This document shows, piece after piece, positions 1 to 10,302 of a stretch of 47,743 bases of DNA. The notes under the pieces are model-generated. The model saw nothing but the letters and a program-made list of their open reading frames with translations, was not told where the DNA came from and searched no databases. Source of the stretch: Branchiostoma floridae (lineage: Eukaryota > Chordata > Leptocardii > Amphioxiformes > Branchiostomatidae); NCBI RefSeq assembly GCF_000003815.2, contig NC_049984.1, positions 23,982,167-24,029,909 of the forward strand. Direction: 5' to 3'. The position numbers were made by a program, and so were the translations under genes. The stretch's first letter is position 1, and the number at the start of each line of letters is the position of its first letter.

Positions 1-244
1 GTCAGTTGATTATGAGGTCTTGTCTCACACCGTTTTCACCAGCGGGCCTACAAAAGGGGGCGTTGTCACAGGTGACTAAAAACCCGTCCTATATTGCGGA
101 CACAGCCTGTCAAACTCCAGATAACTTCTCCAGTAAGGCCAAGATTGTTCGTTGTTGCCCAGGGTTTTTTTTTTTCTATTTGCTTTTGGACAGACGAGGA
201 CGATGTGGCACTGCACTCAAGTTTTTGTAACTTATATTAACAAT

Positions 245-392
245 GCCACATACACGGTACAGACAGAAGGAAAGTCGTGTAAAGTGCCTTTCCCAAGGGC
301 ACAACGTCGGGGACAAGGTGGGAATCGAACTCAGGACCCATAGATTCCGAGCCGAAAGCTCTACCAGTTACGCCACGCCCGACGCCACAAAG
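245..392 (-). mobile_element. tRNA-derived SINE
   Basis: On the minus strand a tRNA-like head is visible: an A-box-like stretch (GTAACTGGTAGAG) and a B-box-like stretch (GAGTTCGATTCC) at tRNA spacing, followed by a tail containing GGGAAAGGCACTTTACACG. The same tail with a more decayed head recurs at 30583-30695, so this is a dispersed family. The ends of the head do not pair as an acceptor stem, so it is not a working tRNA gene. Confidence 0.65.
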
Positions 393-461
393 TTGCCCAG
401 GTTACGGTGACGTAATTAGGAATAATGAATTAGGAATACGTCCGTCTTTCATACCCCTTTC

Positions 462-530
462 CACCAAGACGGCGCTCTCACAGCGCTCTCTCTCCCACCT
501 AGAAATTGACAGATCGCTCAACGAATTCTA
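462..530. repeat. Terminus of a GGCGCTCTC-type TIR element
   Basis: The stretch CCCCTTTCCACCAAGACGGC followed by repeated GCGCTCTC matches the ends of the larger element at 13685-14732 and the copies near 7688 and 8688. Only one end is recognisable here. The other end was not found. Confidence 0.5.
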
Positions 531-1283
531 TGCAAAATAAAAGCAACTTTTTCTGACTTTTCAGTCAGACTTTAACAATTTGTATTATGTACCTAGTATA
601 CAATTGAGGGTTCACACATCTGTTTTATGTCACGAGGTGCTTACAAAATACACTCCTGTATGTGCGCTTCTGGTAGGTGTAATTTTCTGTGTGTCAGTCA
701 ATAATCAAGAAGCGATCGTGTTTGAAAAACAATTATGCCCTGTCCAATAGGCGCCCTCTACTTATGTCGATATGCCTCCATAAGTAGAATTTCGTCCCTG
801 CATATATGAACGTTTGTGTAGAAGTATAATTCGTATCTGCTAGTTCTTATTTTACTTTACATAAGTATAATTCGACTGAAATGACAGAAAAGGGGGCGTT
901 TTCAGCAGACAATGCGAAGCTGAAGTCACATTAGCACAGTTTTACGGACCGTGGATAAGTAGGGTATCATCTATCATATGGTGCGCGAAGACAAGGACAG
1001 GGCAAGGCCGGCCGCCAAGGGGTAGCTGTTCGTTAGCAGCCCCATTTGACGACTTTCAACCTCGGTTGAAAAGTTATGTAAACTGTGGGGTCTGCATAAG
1101 ACTAACGTCACATGTCCACAAAACGGGCCCGGCCGGAAGGTTTTGGGGAACGAAAAGTACGAAATAAAAAAGAATAACACAAAACGGACCAAAAATAATT
1201 CATGCCTTGTGCATATCTCTATTGGCATAAACTTCAATTTTTTCGGCAGGGCCTTCGGTAGGAAATTTGACATAGTCCTAACA
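531..1283. other. Intergenic, no gene seen
   Basis: No open frame with recognisable protein similarity and no clear splice structure. AT-rich with a GC-rich patch around 1000-1140. Short open frames on both strands here look like chance. Confidence 0.5.
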
Positions 1284-1528
1284 GTGGTATCTCACTGCAC
1301 TTGGAGCACCGGTGCGGCAATGCGGGGTTCGTTCACTGCGGTACCTTTGTGTAATTTTCGCCATTTTTAAAATAATTTAGATATTGCGTAATACGTAAAA
1401 GAATGACTTAGAAGACAACAAAATGCGCAAAACGTAAGGAAATTCGTTGTCTGTCTCTGAAACCCGTTGAGTAATCCTTCGAACTCCGCAGTACCGCACC
1501 GGTGCCCCAAGAGCAGTGAGATACCACC
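1284..1528. mobile_element. MITE with about 40-bp terminal inverted repeats
   Basis: The left end begins GTGGTATCTCACTGCACTTG and continues with GCACCGGTGCGG; the right end, read on the minus strand, begins GTGGTATCTCACTGCTCTTG and continues with GCACCGGTGCGG. The arms agree over about 40 bp with a few mismatches around a 160-bp AT-rich core. There is no coding capacity, so it is a non-autonomous DNA transposon. The superfamily is not assigned because a clean target duplication is not visible. Confidence 0.7.
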
Positions 1529-2180
1529 TCTACGAGCTAAGGTAGTCGGTTAATTGCAACGAAACAGTATTCAAGTTTTCACCGGTACGTTCTGACTCTA
1601 GACTCTAGACCCACACGCAAAGTTGATTTCTACTTGGCGGTAGTCAGTACCTGAAGACTGGATGACTTCAGTCGAAAACACGTTTGATTGACAGTCCGCT
1701 AGACACGCCGGAGGGCGCGCACACCGGCTGGACAGCACAGATGCATCACCTGGTGCGTTACGCCAGGGGGCATGAATGCACAATACTGACACTGGTTGAC
1801 AGATAAGGGGGCGTTGTCACATGTATAATCAAAACTTAAGAAAAGGGAAGGACAGTTAAAGGGGGGGGGTTAATTTAATCTTGGCGTTGTTCTTTATTTC
1901 TGTTACTTGCATTTAGCCACCGGATGAAAAATATCTTTTTGTATTATGGCATAGGTGACAATGTCGTGCCTTGGATTTTTTTTCTTCTCGCTCGCAGAGA
2001 TCCCGGAAAAGTCTTAAATATATCGACTGATGCAGTTAATAAGTTGAAAGGTTCGGCGGCGAGGTAACGGCTAAGTACGGGCAAATGCAATACAGAAAAA
2101 TACAAATCACCAAAAAAATACATAATTCCCCGCTGCAGGACTTGTTCCCGTGGCTGACTGTACCTCGGGGCGATCCGGAC
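1529..2180 (+). promoter_or_regulatory. Upstream region of the kringle gene
   Basis: No gene seen. An AT-rich TATA-like run (TTAAATATAT) lies at about 2014-2023, some 160 bp before the chosen start codon, and could position transcription. This is a weak call from sequence alone. Confidence 0.25.
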
Positions 2181-3671
2181 ATGTCCAACATGACGATGGT
2201 CCTGCTGCTCCTCCTGGCGGCTGCCACCTGCACTGCAGCTGCAGACATGCCTGCCGGTGTCGACATAAGTGACATTGAAGAAAGGGTTGGCTTTTTGTTT
2301 TTGTTCTATCTATTTCTTTTCAAGAAAGATACATCTGAGAACTCATCTTATCCTATCATGCTCTCCTAAAATTATTTTTAACCATTTCTTCCGATTGGAA
2401 ACATCTGTTTGATTTTTAATGTTTTGCAGGTCGAAGCTTTAGATGAGACTTTGGAAGAGATATTGTCGGAAATGGTACGTATTTCACAGGTGAAACACTT
2501 GCAATGCATTACAAGGCGTTATATACATTTTTGCTTAGTTTAAGCATTATCCACAAGGCTTATGGCCGAACTTTGAGATGTAATACAAAAAAAGGTACGA
2601 ACCTCCCCTAAAAAACGTTCCTCCTATTTCATTTGCAGTCGGAGGATCCTGGCCAAAATAATGACTACTTCCGACGTGGCCTCGACCCCAAGGCTCAAGG
2701 AGGTAAGATGAGGCACAGCGGTTTCTAGCTCCGAATAGCCCGGTCCAGTTCCTAACCGCACGGTCCAGGCTCGAACCGCACGGTCTAGACTCGAACCGCA
2801 CGGTCCAGAGTCGAACCGCACGGTCCAGAGTCGAACCGCACGGTCCAGGCTCGAACTGCACGGTCCAGGCTCGAACTGCACGATAGGCTCGAACTGCACG
2901 GTCTAGGCTCGAACCGCAAGGTCCATGCCCAAACCGCACGGTCCAGTCTCGAACCGCACGGTCCAGGCACAAACAGCACGGTCCAGGCACGAACCGCACG
3001 GTCCAGGTACGAACCGCAAGGTCCAGGCCGAACCGAACGGTCCAGGCGCGAACCGCAAGGTCCATGCTCGAACCGCAAGGTCCAGGCCCAAACCGCACGG
3101 TCCAGGCTCGAACCGCACGGTCTAGGCTCGAACCGAACGGTTCAGAGTCTACAACAATATTGGCGGGATAACTATTATGTACCATTGTTTGACTGAATAT
3201 GACTGCCCAAGGTTGAGATAAACCCGTACCTTCTGTTCTATATAGTTTTACAGGATAACCTAATGTCAAAACAGAGTAGCGGGCATCTGGTATCTATGTG
3301 CCGAAATGCGTCCACATTAGAAACTGTAGTTTTACAGTTGTGCTTTTATATTGGTATTTATTGTTATCAATCTTTATATGGTCGTTATTTTATCGGTGGA
3401 CGCAGCGGAAGCCTGCCTGGTCTACAAAGGGGAATCCTACCGTGGAAAACTGGCCACCACAGTGACGGGAAAGAAGTGCCAGCGATGGGCCAGTCAGACT
3501 CCACATTCCCACAAATACCGGCCGGACAAGTACGAGTCGGACGGGCTGAACGAGAACTACTGCCGCAACCCTGACGGTCACTCCGCGCCCTGGTGCTACA
3601 CCATGGACATGGGCAAGAGATGGGAGTACTGCAACGTGCCCGGATGTGGTGAGGTCACACTGTACTTTGTG

Positions 3672-3717
<46 letters not shown>

Positions 3718-3784
3718 AGTGAATGCGTGTATGTGTGTGTCTGTGTGTGTGTTCGTCTGTGTGCGTGTGTGTGAGTGTGTGTAT

Positions 3785-3816
<32 letters not shown>

Positions 3817-6800
3817 TTGTGTTTGTGTGTGTGTGAGTGTGTGTGTGTATGTTTGTGTGTATGTGTGTGTGGGCGTGTGGGTGTATGTGTGTGTGGGTGT
3901 GTGAGTGTGGGTGTGCGAGAGAGAGAGAGAGAACGAGAGATCTTACGAGTGCATTTGTGTGTCCAAAGACCGTGTGAGCTACAAAATGGTGTTTCCTGTC
4001 GATAGACTGAACTATGAAATCTTTTTCCTACCCACAGACTGCGTGAACTATAAAGGAACAACCTACCGCGGGACCATCGCCGTCACCAAGTCAGGGAAGA
4101 CGTGTCAGCCGTGGGCCAGTCAGACGCCGCATAGCCACAAGTACACGCCTGTCAAGTACCTGAACTACGGACTGGACCAGAACTACTGCCGCAACCCGTC
4201 TGGTAACGCCATGCCGTGGTGCTACACCACGGACCCCGGGAAGAAATGGGACTACTGTGACATCCCAGGATGCGGTAAGGCCCGGATTTTATCAGGCAGC
4301 GACCGCGTGCGATCCCGGTGCGACCCAGATTAAATAAGACTAGAAACAAGACTTTAAGAACAAATCGAAGTTCTGGTGAAGTACAAAGGTCAAACACAAA
4401 GGGGCACAAAATTGACATTGATCTTTGTCCTTGCAACACCTACCCACATATCAAATTTCATTACAATCCATGCAGAGGTTCTAAAGTTATGCTGACCACA
4501 AATATCCGAAAACAAAGACAAGTAGACACACAGACAGACACACCAAAAACTATATTTAAATGAAATAAAATCGCTAGGTCGCAGCGAAGTCGCAACGAGG
4601 TGGAATGAGATTTTAATATTGGCGATGAAACCTGGTGATGTTGCTTTTCTTTTGGTTACTAGCTTAGCCAAGGGGAATGTCAAAGCAAATGTTTACAAAC
4701 TTTTGAATAATATATACCTTTAACATGGATGAAAAAGTGTGCCTTTTTCTTATCTATTTTTTGTAACTGATTGTCTTCGTAACTCTTCCAAAGAGTGTGT
4801 GGAAGGGACCGGAGCAACCTACCGCGGGACTGTGGCCGTGACCAAGTCAGGCACGCCCTGTCAGCGCTGGGACAGCTCCTCACCCCACAAGCCCGGCTAC
4901 ACGCCGCCGGATGGTAAAGACCACAACTACTGCCGCAACCCCTCCAGAGCAGCCATGCCCTGGTGCTACACCACGGACCCTGGAAAGAGATGGGAGGTCT
5001 GTGACATTGCACCATGCGGTAAGGTTTATCGTTCTTTGTTAATCCATGAACCCCTCTGTCTGCTCACTGACTCAGCATGAGTACTACAGGCAGACCTACA
5101 CCTTTCTTATATACAAGCAAACATGTTTTATTAAGAACAAATAAAGTAATGAGATTTCAAGTAACTTTTAGAAAATGCCAGATTCTAATCAGATACTTGC
5201 TTTACTTTACAACATGTTCCAATTCTAGTAACTAACCCTGTTTGATGACGGTTTCTACCTGCAGAATGCCGCATGGGAAAAGGGACGTCCTACCGCGGGA
5301 CCGTGGCCGTGACCAAGTCAGGCAAAACCTGTCAGCGATGGGACAGCAAATCTCCACACAAGCCGTACTACAAGCCGCAAGATCGTAAAGATCACAACTA
5401 CTGCCGCAACCCGGACGGTCAAGCCCAGCCCTGGTGCTACACCACGGACCCGGGGACCAGATGGGAGTTCTGTGACATACCGGGATGCGGTAAGCTCTTC
5501 CCTTCTTAATGCGAGCTTGGGGTTTTTATTTCCAACCAAGTCAGCGCAGTTACTTCGAATTCTGTTTCCCTTATGTTTGTACTAGGAGTATGTAAAGTGT
5601 CACTTCTTGCAAACCAGTCCATATGAGCTTCAGGCTGATTGGTTTCCCTCCCCACGGGAAGTGAGCATTACTAGTGTAGTACATGTAATAAGCTGTAGGC
5701 CCGCGTCACACTGCGCAAGGAAAACTCTTGATGACGAACCGAGGTCCAGATCATCGCACTGCTAGATACCTGACAACTGATCTGGTTCTCGCCGCTCTCT
5801 ATTTCCCAGCCATTGGTGCAAGCGGAGACCTGAAGCAAGGAGATAGAGGCTTCATTTATAGAACATTCTGTTTACAAGTAGCCTGCATATGTGCAGGTCT
5901 GTGGTAATTAGCGGCCTTGAACTGGAACTACAAGTCGTAAGTTCGATTCCGGCGATGCCGCTCTCCCGACATGCACGCTACCGGAAAGTGTCTCAGTCCT
6001 TACGACGGGGCGTTGAGCCGTGGTTCTCTGTTCACTAAGCTTGTTGAAATGAACGAGGGGCATTTCCACGGTACGATGAACCCGGAAAACTGTATAGAAC
6101 GTCTGTCTTCTATGTCACGACCAGCGGAAGAATGACATACAGCTAAACTGGATAATCACTTTTTTTACTGTAGTACGCCCAAATGTGATCTTGTTTTCTA
6201 CGATTCTGTGATTCTGAAGGTGTGATGTTCCATGTAGGGGACTCAATGGCAGATGTGATTCCGAAGTTGTGATGTTCCATGTAGTGGACTCAATGGGAGA
6301 TGTGATTCCGATGTTGTGATGTTTCATGTAGGGGACTCAATGGCAGATGTGATTCCGATGTTGTGATGTTTCATGTAGGGGACTCAATGGCAGATGTGAT
6401 TCCGATGTTGTGATGTTTCATGTAGGGGACTCAATGGGAGATGTGATTCCGATGTTGTGATGTTTCATGTAGGGGACTCAATGGGAGATGTGATTCCGAT
6501 GTTGTGATGTTCCATGTAGGGGACTCAATGGGAGATGTGATTCCGATGTTGTGATGTTTCATGTAGGGGACTCAATGGGAGATGTGATTCCGATGTTGTG
6601 ATGTTTCATGTAGGGGACTCAATGGGAGATGTGATTCCGATGTTGTGATGTTTCATGTAGGGGACTCAATGGCAGATGTGATTCCGATGTTGTGATGTTT
6701 CATGTAGGGGACTCAATGGCAGATGTGATTCCGATGTNNNNNNNNNNNNNNNNNNNNNNNNNNNNNNNNNNNNNNNNNNNNNNNNNNNNNNNNNNNNNNN

Positions 6801-9538
6801 NNNNNNNNNNNNNNNNNNNNNNNNNNNNNNNNNNNNNNNNNNNNNNNNNNNNNNNNNNNNNNNNNNNNNNNNNNNNNNNNNNNNNNNNNNNNNNNNNNNN
6901 NNNNNNNNNNNNNNNNNNNNNNNNNNNNNNNNNNNNNNNNNNNNNNNNNNNNNNNNNNNNNNNNNNNNNNNNNNNNNNNNNNNNNNNNNNNNNNNNNNNN
7001 NNNNNNNNNNNNNNNNNNNNNNNNNNNNNNNNNNNNNNNNNNNNNNNNNNNAGTTTTTATCGGGATTCTATTTTGTATTGTATCTTGTATAGTATGGTCA
7101 AACAATACAAGATGCAATACAAAATAGAAATCCCGATAAAAACTACTAAAGATGTTAGAAAAACAGCCGGAGCCTAACCTCTGCTTGGAGAGCACTAGTG
7201 GTGTACAATGCTACGGTAGGACACATGTCTAGTTGTGTACCATTATGTCTGTGTGTATGCGCCCTTTATTCTTCGCCGTCTGGTGGGCGCCCATGGTACT
7301 GCAGCTAAACTTCCCTTTTGTATATTTCGTTCTGAACATGCTGCACGTTCTTGTTGCAGGGGAGCGGCGGCTGGGAATGGGCGGACGGAGCTCCCCTGTC
7401 GACCTGCAGCTACACGAACTGGGCCCCCGGACAGCCGGGCAACATCGGGGGACAGCAGTGCGTCATGCTGAAGGCAGCAGCCGGCTTCAAGTGGGACAAC
7501 GCCGGGTGCAGCCAGAAGATGTACTTCATCTGCCAAACAGGTCAGGCCTGCCTAATACCCCCCCCCCCCCCTTTCCACTACTCTCCCAGCAGAGGTACCG
7601 GTTGAGTCGCGGAGATGTTGAGGAGCGCACCGGTAAATTTCCCGACTATTACTTTATCTCCGCGACACAACCTCTGCTTGGAGAGTACCTTTCCACTGGG
7701 ACGGCGCATCGCCGCGCTCTCTCTGCGACCTACAATTTGACAAACACATTTTGTATGATATATCTGGTATACATGAAATCGAAAGATACACACATCCGTT
7801 TTAGGTCACAGAGAGAGCGAAGCGCGATCGCCGTCTAATCTTATAGCCCTCAGCAGTCTATCAAAAACTAGACGGCGATGGCGCTGTGACCAGGTTGGGA
7901 CCTAAATTAGATTTGTGTCCCCATGAGTCCATAATTTGGATATCATGCAATACGTAGCAGAAAGCGTCAAATCACAAGAAAACATACAAAGCGTAAAAGT
8001 TGTTCTATGGATTCGTTTAGTGCTCTGTCAATAGCTCTGTCACTTCGAGGTCACTGTCCCAATTGAATGAGATTTGTTCGTATAGTCTTATCGTCGGGGG
8101 TAAAACCCTTTGGTAGATCTCAGTAATGCATTTCATGGGACATTTAGAGGAATTGTCTGAATGACGAGAAAATTAATCAATGTAGTTTAACAACCCTGAG
8201 ATTATTTAGAATTCTGCCGAAAATTAAGTTTAAAAAAAAAAAGACAGTGGAAAAGATTTAGAAAATGATACAGCAGTGATTTAAGAGGAGTGAAGCTACT
8301 AGCCTTGAGCAAGGTTTTTACATTGTTGTCCTGATGACTGTTTGTACTAATCGAAACTTATGATTCCCTTTCCAGGACCGGGAGATACGGACGCGTGTGG
8401 GGGACAGTCAGGTGAGATGGGAGTCTGTAGTCTGGTTACATACATAGTATCCTACTCAGAAGTACCGCAGGCCAAATCTTTTCGTTTACAAGCGAAAACC
8501 CAGAGGTTATTACGGAGAATGGTGCCTAGGTCAGGGAGCTCCATCTGTATCGTCAGTCATTTTAGTAATTTATCAAAATTTTATCAGCTTTCCTCACGCT
8601 ACCACCATCTAATGATAACAGCCGGACCAGGTCCGATGACGTACACATATCAACTTCTGTCTGACGTTTGTTTTTGTTCCTTCATTCCACCGGACGGCGA
8701 TCGAGCTGCGACCTTCTTGAGACCTAAACTGGATTTGTGCAACTCTTGACTCATAATTGGAACATCATTTAAAATCTAGAAGTATGACACCAAAAACAAC
8801 AAAACACAGACACAAAGTGTAAAATGAGTCCTTTTCTCTCTATGAAATTCTTTGAGCGATCTGTCAAATCGCCCTATTGCAGCGACGTCGCCGCCCCAGT
8901 GAAATGCGGGCGTTGTTGTTGACAATAATAAAACGCCTTTAGTAAAACACCAATTCAACAAAAATGTGTTTCATCATCGACTTCGGACTTTGCCCTCCAG
9001 CACGAGAAGTCGAAGCAGATGCCGACCCGGAAAACGCCTTCAACGCGATGCGGTCCTCCCTCCTGCAGGAGGAAGCGGCGCTGTCCGACCGCGAGGCCGA
9101 CAAGCTCCGCCGCTCCGAGTCCGAGACCGACTTCCACGGCCTGTTGCGCCTGAGCGAGCTGAGGGCCGCGCTGGAGGCGGAGACCGAGTACGGGCCGGGG
9201 GCCATGGAGAAGCTGGGCCAGATCTCGCGAGAGCTCGGAGAGGTTTGGCAGGCGGAGGAGGACCCGGATGTGGATGACGACCAGGCTGATGAAATCCCGC
9301 GAGAGTTCAACGTGGTTTGGCAGTCGGAGGAGGATCCAGATATCCAGATGTGGATGAGGATGAGGACCAGGTTGATGAAATCCCGCGAGAGATGGGCGAG
9401 ACTTGGGAGGAGCAGGAGGCTGAGGAGGATGAAGACGCCACCACAACTGTGATGAAAACAGAGGAGGATGAGGATGAGGAGGATGAAGACGCCACCACAA
9501 CTGTGATGAAAACAGAGAAGTATTCAGAAAACTTGTAA
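2181..9538 (+). CDS. Secreted multi-kringle / C-type lectin protein with acidic tail
   Basis: Exons with GT/AG borders: 2181-2285, 2430-2474, 2639-2702, 3406-3648, 4038-4274, 4794-5018, 5265-5489, 7360-7540, 8376-8411, 9001-9452 or 9538. The start at 2181 opens a signal peptide (MVLLLLLAAATCTAAA). A short acidic linker (exons 2-3) follows, then four kringles on separate phase 1-1 exons, the end of a C-type lectin domain, a 12-residue linker and a glutamate/aspartate-rich tail. Kringle and lectin domains usually mediate extracellular protein or glycan binding; no protease domain is seen, so it is not a plasminogen-type enzyme. All phases join except between kringle 4 (exits phase 1) and the lectin exon (enters phase 0), so at least one exon is missing, probably in the gap at 6738-7051. 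The tail is frameshifted by an 8-bp duplication. A possible polyadenylation signal (ATTAAA) is at 9924. The mix of domains is typical of lancelet exon shuffling (inference). Confidence 0.8.
2749..3160. repeat. 20-bp minisatellite in intron 3 of the kringle gene
   Basis: About twenty copies of a unit like CACGGTCCAGGCTCGAACCG. Because the units lack stops on the minus strand, the array creates long spurious open frames. Confidence 0.9.
3406..3648 (+). CDS. Kringle 1 exon
   Basis: Encodes a complete kringle with six cysteines and the hallmark strings NYCRNP and PWCYT. Flanks are phase 1-1. The segment before NYC is longer than in kringles 3 and 4 (contains SHKYRPDKYESDGLNENYC). Plasminogen-type lysine-binding kringles carry an Asp-x-Asp pair between NYCRNP and PWC; here the residues are DGH, so canonical lysine binding is probably lost. 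Confidence 0.9.
3674..3935. repeat. (TG)n microsatellite
   Basis: Interrupted TG dinucleotide array with a short GA run at its end, in the intron between kringles 1 and 2. Non-coding. Confidence 0.95.
4038..4274 (+). CDS. Kringle 2 exon
   Basis: Six-cysteine kringle, phase 1-1, closest to kringle 1 by the shared long segment (SHKYTPVKYLNYGLDQNYC). The NYCRNP-to-PWC interval reads SGNAM, with no Asp-x-Asp lysine-binding pair. GT donor at 4275. Confidence 0.9.
4794..5018 (+). CDS. Kringle 3 exon
   Basis: Six-cysteine kringle, phase 1-1, of the shorter subtype (PGYTPPDGKDHNYC). The NYCRNP-to-PWC interval reads SRAAM, again without the acidic pair. The acceptor is CTTCCAAAG, with the first codon split across the intron. 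Confidence 0.9.
5265..5489 (+). CDS. Kringle 4 exon
   Basis: Six-cysteine kringle, phase 1-1, same length (225 bp) and subtype as kringle 3 (YYKPQDRKDHNYC). The interval reads DGQAQ: only one acidic residue. Kringles 1-2 and 3-4 therefore form two related pairs. Confidence 0.9.
5905..6105 (+). mobile_element. tRNA-derived SINE (possible)
   Basis: Contains a B-box-like GTAAGTTCGATTCCGGC followed by a tail including CTCTCCCGACATGCACG, in the orientation of a plus-strand tRNA-like head. The A box is decayed. It lies in the intron after kringle 4. Confidence 0.45.
6221..6737. repeat. 47-bp minisatellite
   Basis: About eleven near-identical units containing CATGTAGGGGACTCAATGGG and GATGTGATTCCGATG, running into the assembly gap. 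47 is not a multiple of three and no frame stays open, so it is intronic, not coding. Confidence 0.95.
6738..7051. other. Assembly gap
   Basis: Run of N. It lies where the 47-bp array, the left end of a MITE and probably the missing first half of the lectin domain should be. Confidence 0.99.
7052..7194. mobile_element. hAT-type MITE, left end in gap
   Basis: An almost perfect hairpin (AGTTTTTATCGGGATTCTAT against its inverse ending at 7142) is followed by the right terminus AGCCGGAGCCTAACCTCTGC then TTGGAGAGCA. This terminus matches the complete copy at 36842-37040. The left terminus falls in the N run. Confidence 0.75.
7360..7540 (+). CDS. C-type lectin domain, C-terminal half exon
   Basis: Encodes the second half of a CTLD: WEWADG, YTNWAPGQPGN, QQCVML, WDNAGC and YFICQ. 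The EPN/QPD triad is replaced by QPG and the usual WND by WDN, so calcium-dependent sugar binding of the classical type is doubtful. The first half of the domain (WIGL region and first cysteines) is absent from readable sequence. The exon enters in phase 0, unlike the preceding kringle exon, which points to a missing exon. Confidence 0.85.
7570..7836. mobile_element. GGCGCTCTC-family element interrupted by a MITE
   Basis: Left end CCTTTCCACTGGGACGGCGC (after the nested MITE) and right end AGCGCGATCGCCGTCTAA form imperfect inverted ends shared with other copies at 462, 8688 and 13685. Its left terminus was hit by the MITE at 7579-7687. Confidence 0.55.
7579..7687. mobile_element. hAT-type MITE nested in another element
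   Basis: Inverted ends TACTCTCCCAGCAGAGGT and, from the right, TACTCTCCAAGCAGAGGTTG, with a second inverted block GTCGCGGAGAT / ATCTCCGCGAC. CCTTTCCA stands on both sides (7570s and 7688-7695) and looks like an 8-bp target duplication with one extra base on the left. The host sequence is the end of a GGCGCTCTC-type element. Confidence 0.7.
7868..8080. repeat. Dispersed repeat related to the GGCGCTCTC family
   Basis: Starts CTAGACGGCGATGGCGCTGT and continues GGACCTAAATTAGATTTGTG. Its body, with CATAATTTGGATATCAT and a GTAGCAGAAAG stretch, resembles that of 8688-8910. Intronic. Confidence 0.45.
8376..8411 (+). CDS. 36-bp linker exon
   Basis: Bounded by CCCTTTCCAG and GTGAGA, phase 1-1, coding PGDTDACGGQS. 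It joins the lectin exon (exits phase 1) to the acidic tail exon (enters phase 1). Called from splice signals and phase only. Confidence 0.55.
8688..8910. mobile_element. Short TIR element, GGCGCTCTC family
   Basis: Left end CCACCGGACGGCGATCGAGC and right end, read on the minus strand, CACTGGGGCGGCGACGTCGC form imperfect inverted repeats. The interior (GAGACCTAAACTGGATTTGT) matches the copy at 7868-8080. It lies just before the acidic tail exon. Confidence 0.5.
9001..9538 (+). CDS. Acidic C-terminal exon, frameshifted
   Basis: Begins after a TTTGCCCTCCAG acceptor and codes for a Glu/Asp-rich, probably helical tail with internal repeats of EEDPD...DEIPRE about every 29 residues. In the sequence as given the frame leaves the acidic register after an exact 8-bp tandem duplication at 9334-9349 and stops at 9452 after a basic, Met/Arg-rich stretch. 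The acidic register continues in another frame to a stop at 9538 and contains a near-exact duplicated ATTTVMKTE segment. Either an allele with an altered tail or a sequencing error. Confidence 0.65.
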
Positions 9539-10302
9539 CCAGGAGAAAGAGACTTAGATAGAGGGGGGAGATGGGGGGAGAGAAAAGAGAGGGATTGAGA
9601 GAAAAAGAGAGGGAGAGAGCGAGAGAGAAGGAGAGAGATGGATAGATAGTCTAGTTGTATTCACAGGACATGTTAGTTTAAGTTACGACTTACGATTTTT
9701 CATGGTGATAAAACACAGCGGTTTTCTGTGCATCTGATATATCAAAACGTGTTGTTCTCTAAAAGTTATAGTTAAGATGATGAGAATATTCTTGGTGAAA
9801 CTAACAAAAGTTAGAGAAGACAATTTACTGTACAGCATGTGTCGTTCTTTTTAGTAGTTTGACAATAGCTAAAGCACTGATGTAAGGGCTGCTTGTTGTA
9901 AGTATGTCCGTTGATTTCGGGTGATTAAAATGGTTGCAAATGGCAACATTTTGCGGTCTCTGCTTTCTTTATTGGTAGCTAAGACAATGCCTAATGCTCT
10001 GTAACTTCTTCCAGATCACAATTATAGCTATCTGCCAACGGAAAATGGTGACCAATGTATGCCCAAGACATGAGATATCAAAACCGGAAGTTCATCTTCA
10101 AAACCACAGAACGTCTAAAAAGAGCCCACAATGTATTCATTTACGCCACATGATAGTTACTCAAGCAACTAGATATTAGATGTTGGTAACTTCCCAAATC
10201 ATGTACATTCGCTTGAGTAACTATCTTTTGGCGTATTTTATCACCCGGATGTTTAATCTTTATAGGCACAATGTAGTCCTGTCTTCCTTATACCAACTTC
10301 AA
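9539..10302. other. 3' flank of the kringle gene, no further gene seen
   Basis: A purine-rich GA stretch (9550-9650) follows the stop. ATTAAA at 9924 is a possible polyadenylation signal. Nothing else recognisable. Confidence 0.4.

Noticed and set aside
300-390. A tRNA gene
   Set aside because: A and B boxes are present but the acceptor stem does not pair and a SINE tail follows.
2547-3269. 240-codon minus-strand open frame with Arg/Trp/Phe repeats
   Set aside because: It is the 20-bp minisatellite read in a frame without stops; no start context, splice signals or family similarity.
3390-4061. Long His/Thr-rich frame on the minus strand
   Set aside because: Product of the TG array read on the minus strand, overlapping the true kringle exon.
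6221-6737. CRISPR array
   Set aside because: Units are contiguous 47-bp copies without variable spacers, and the genome is eukaryotic.
8330-8365. Hammerhead ribozyme core (CTGATGA ... CGAAAC)
   Set aside because: The words are present but the bases between them do not form stem II; no second core half in place.
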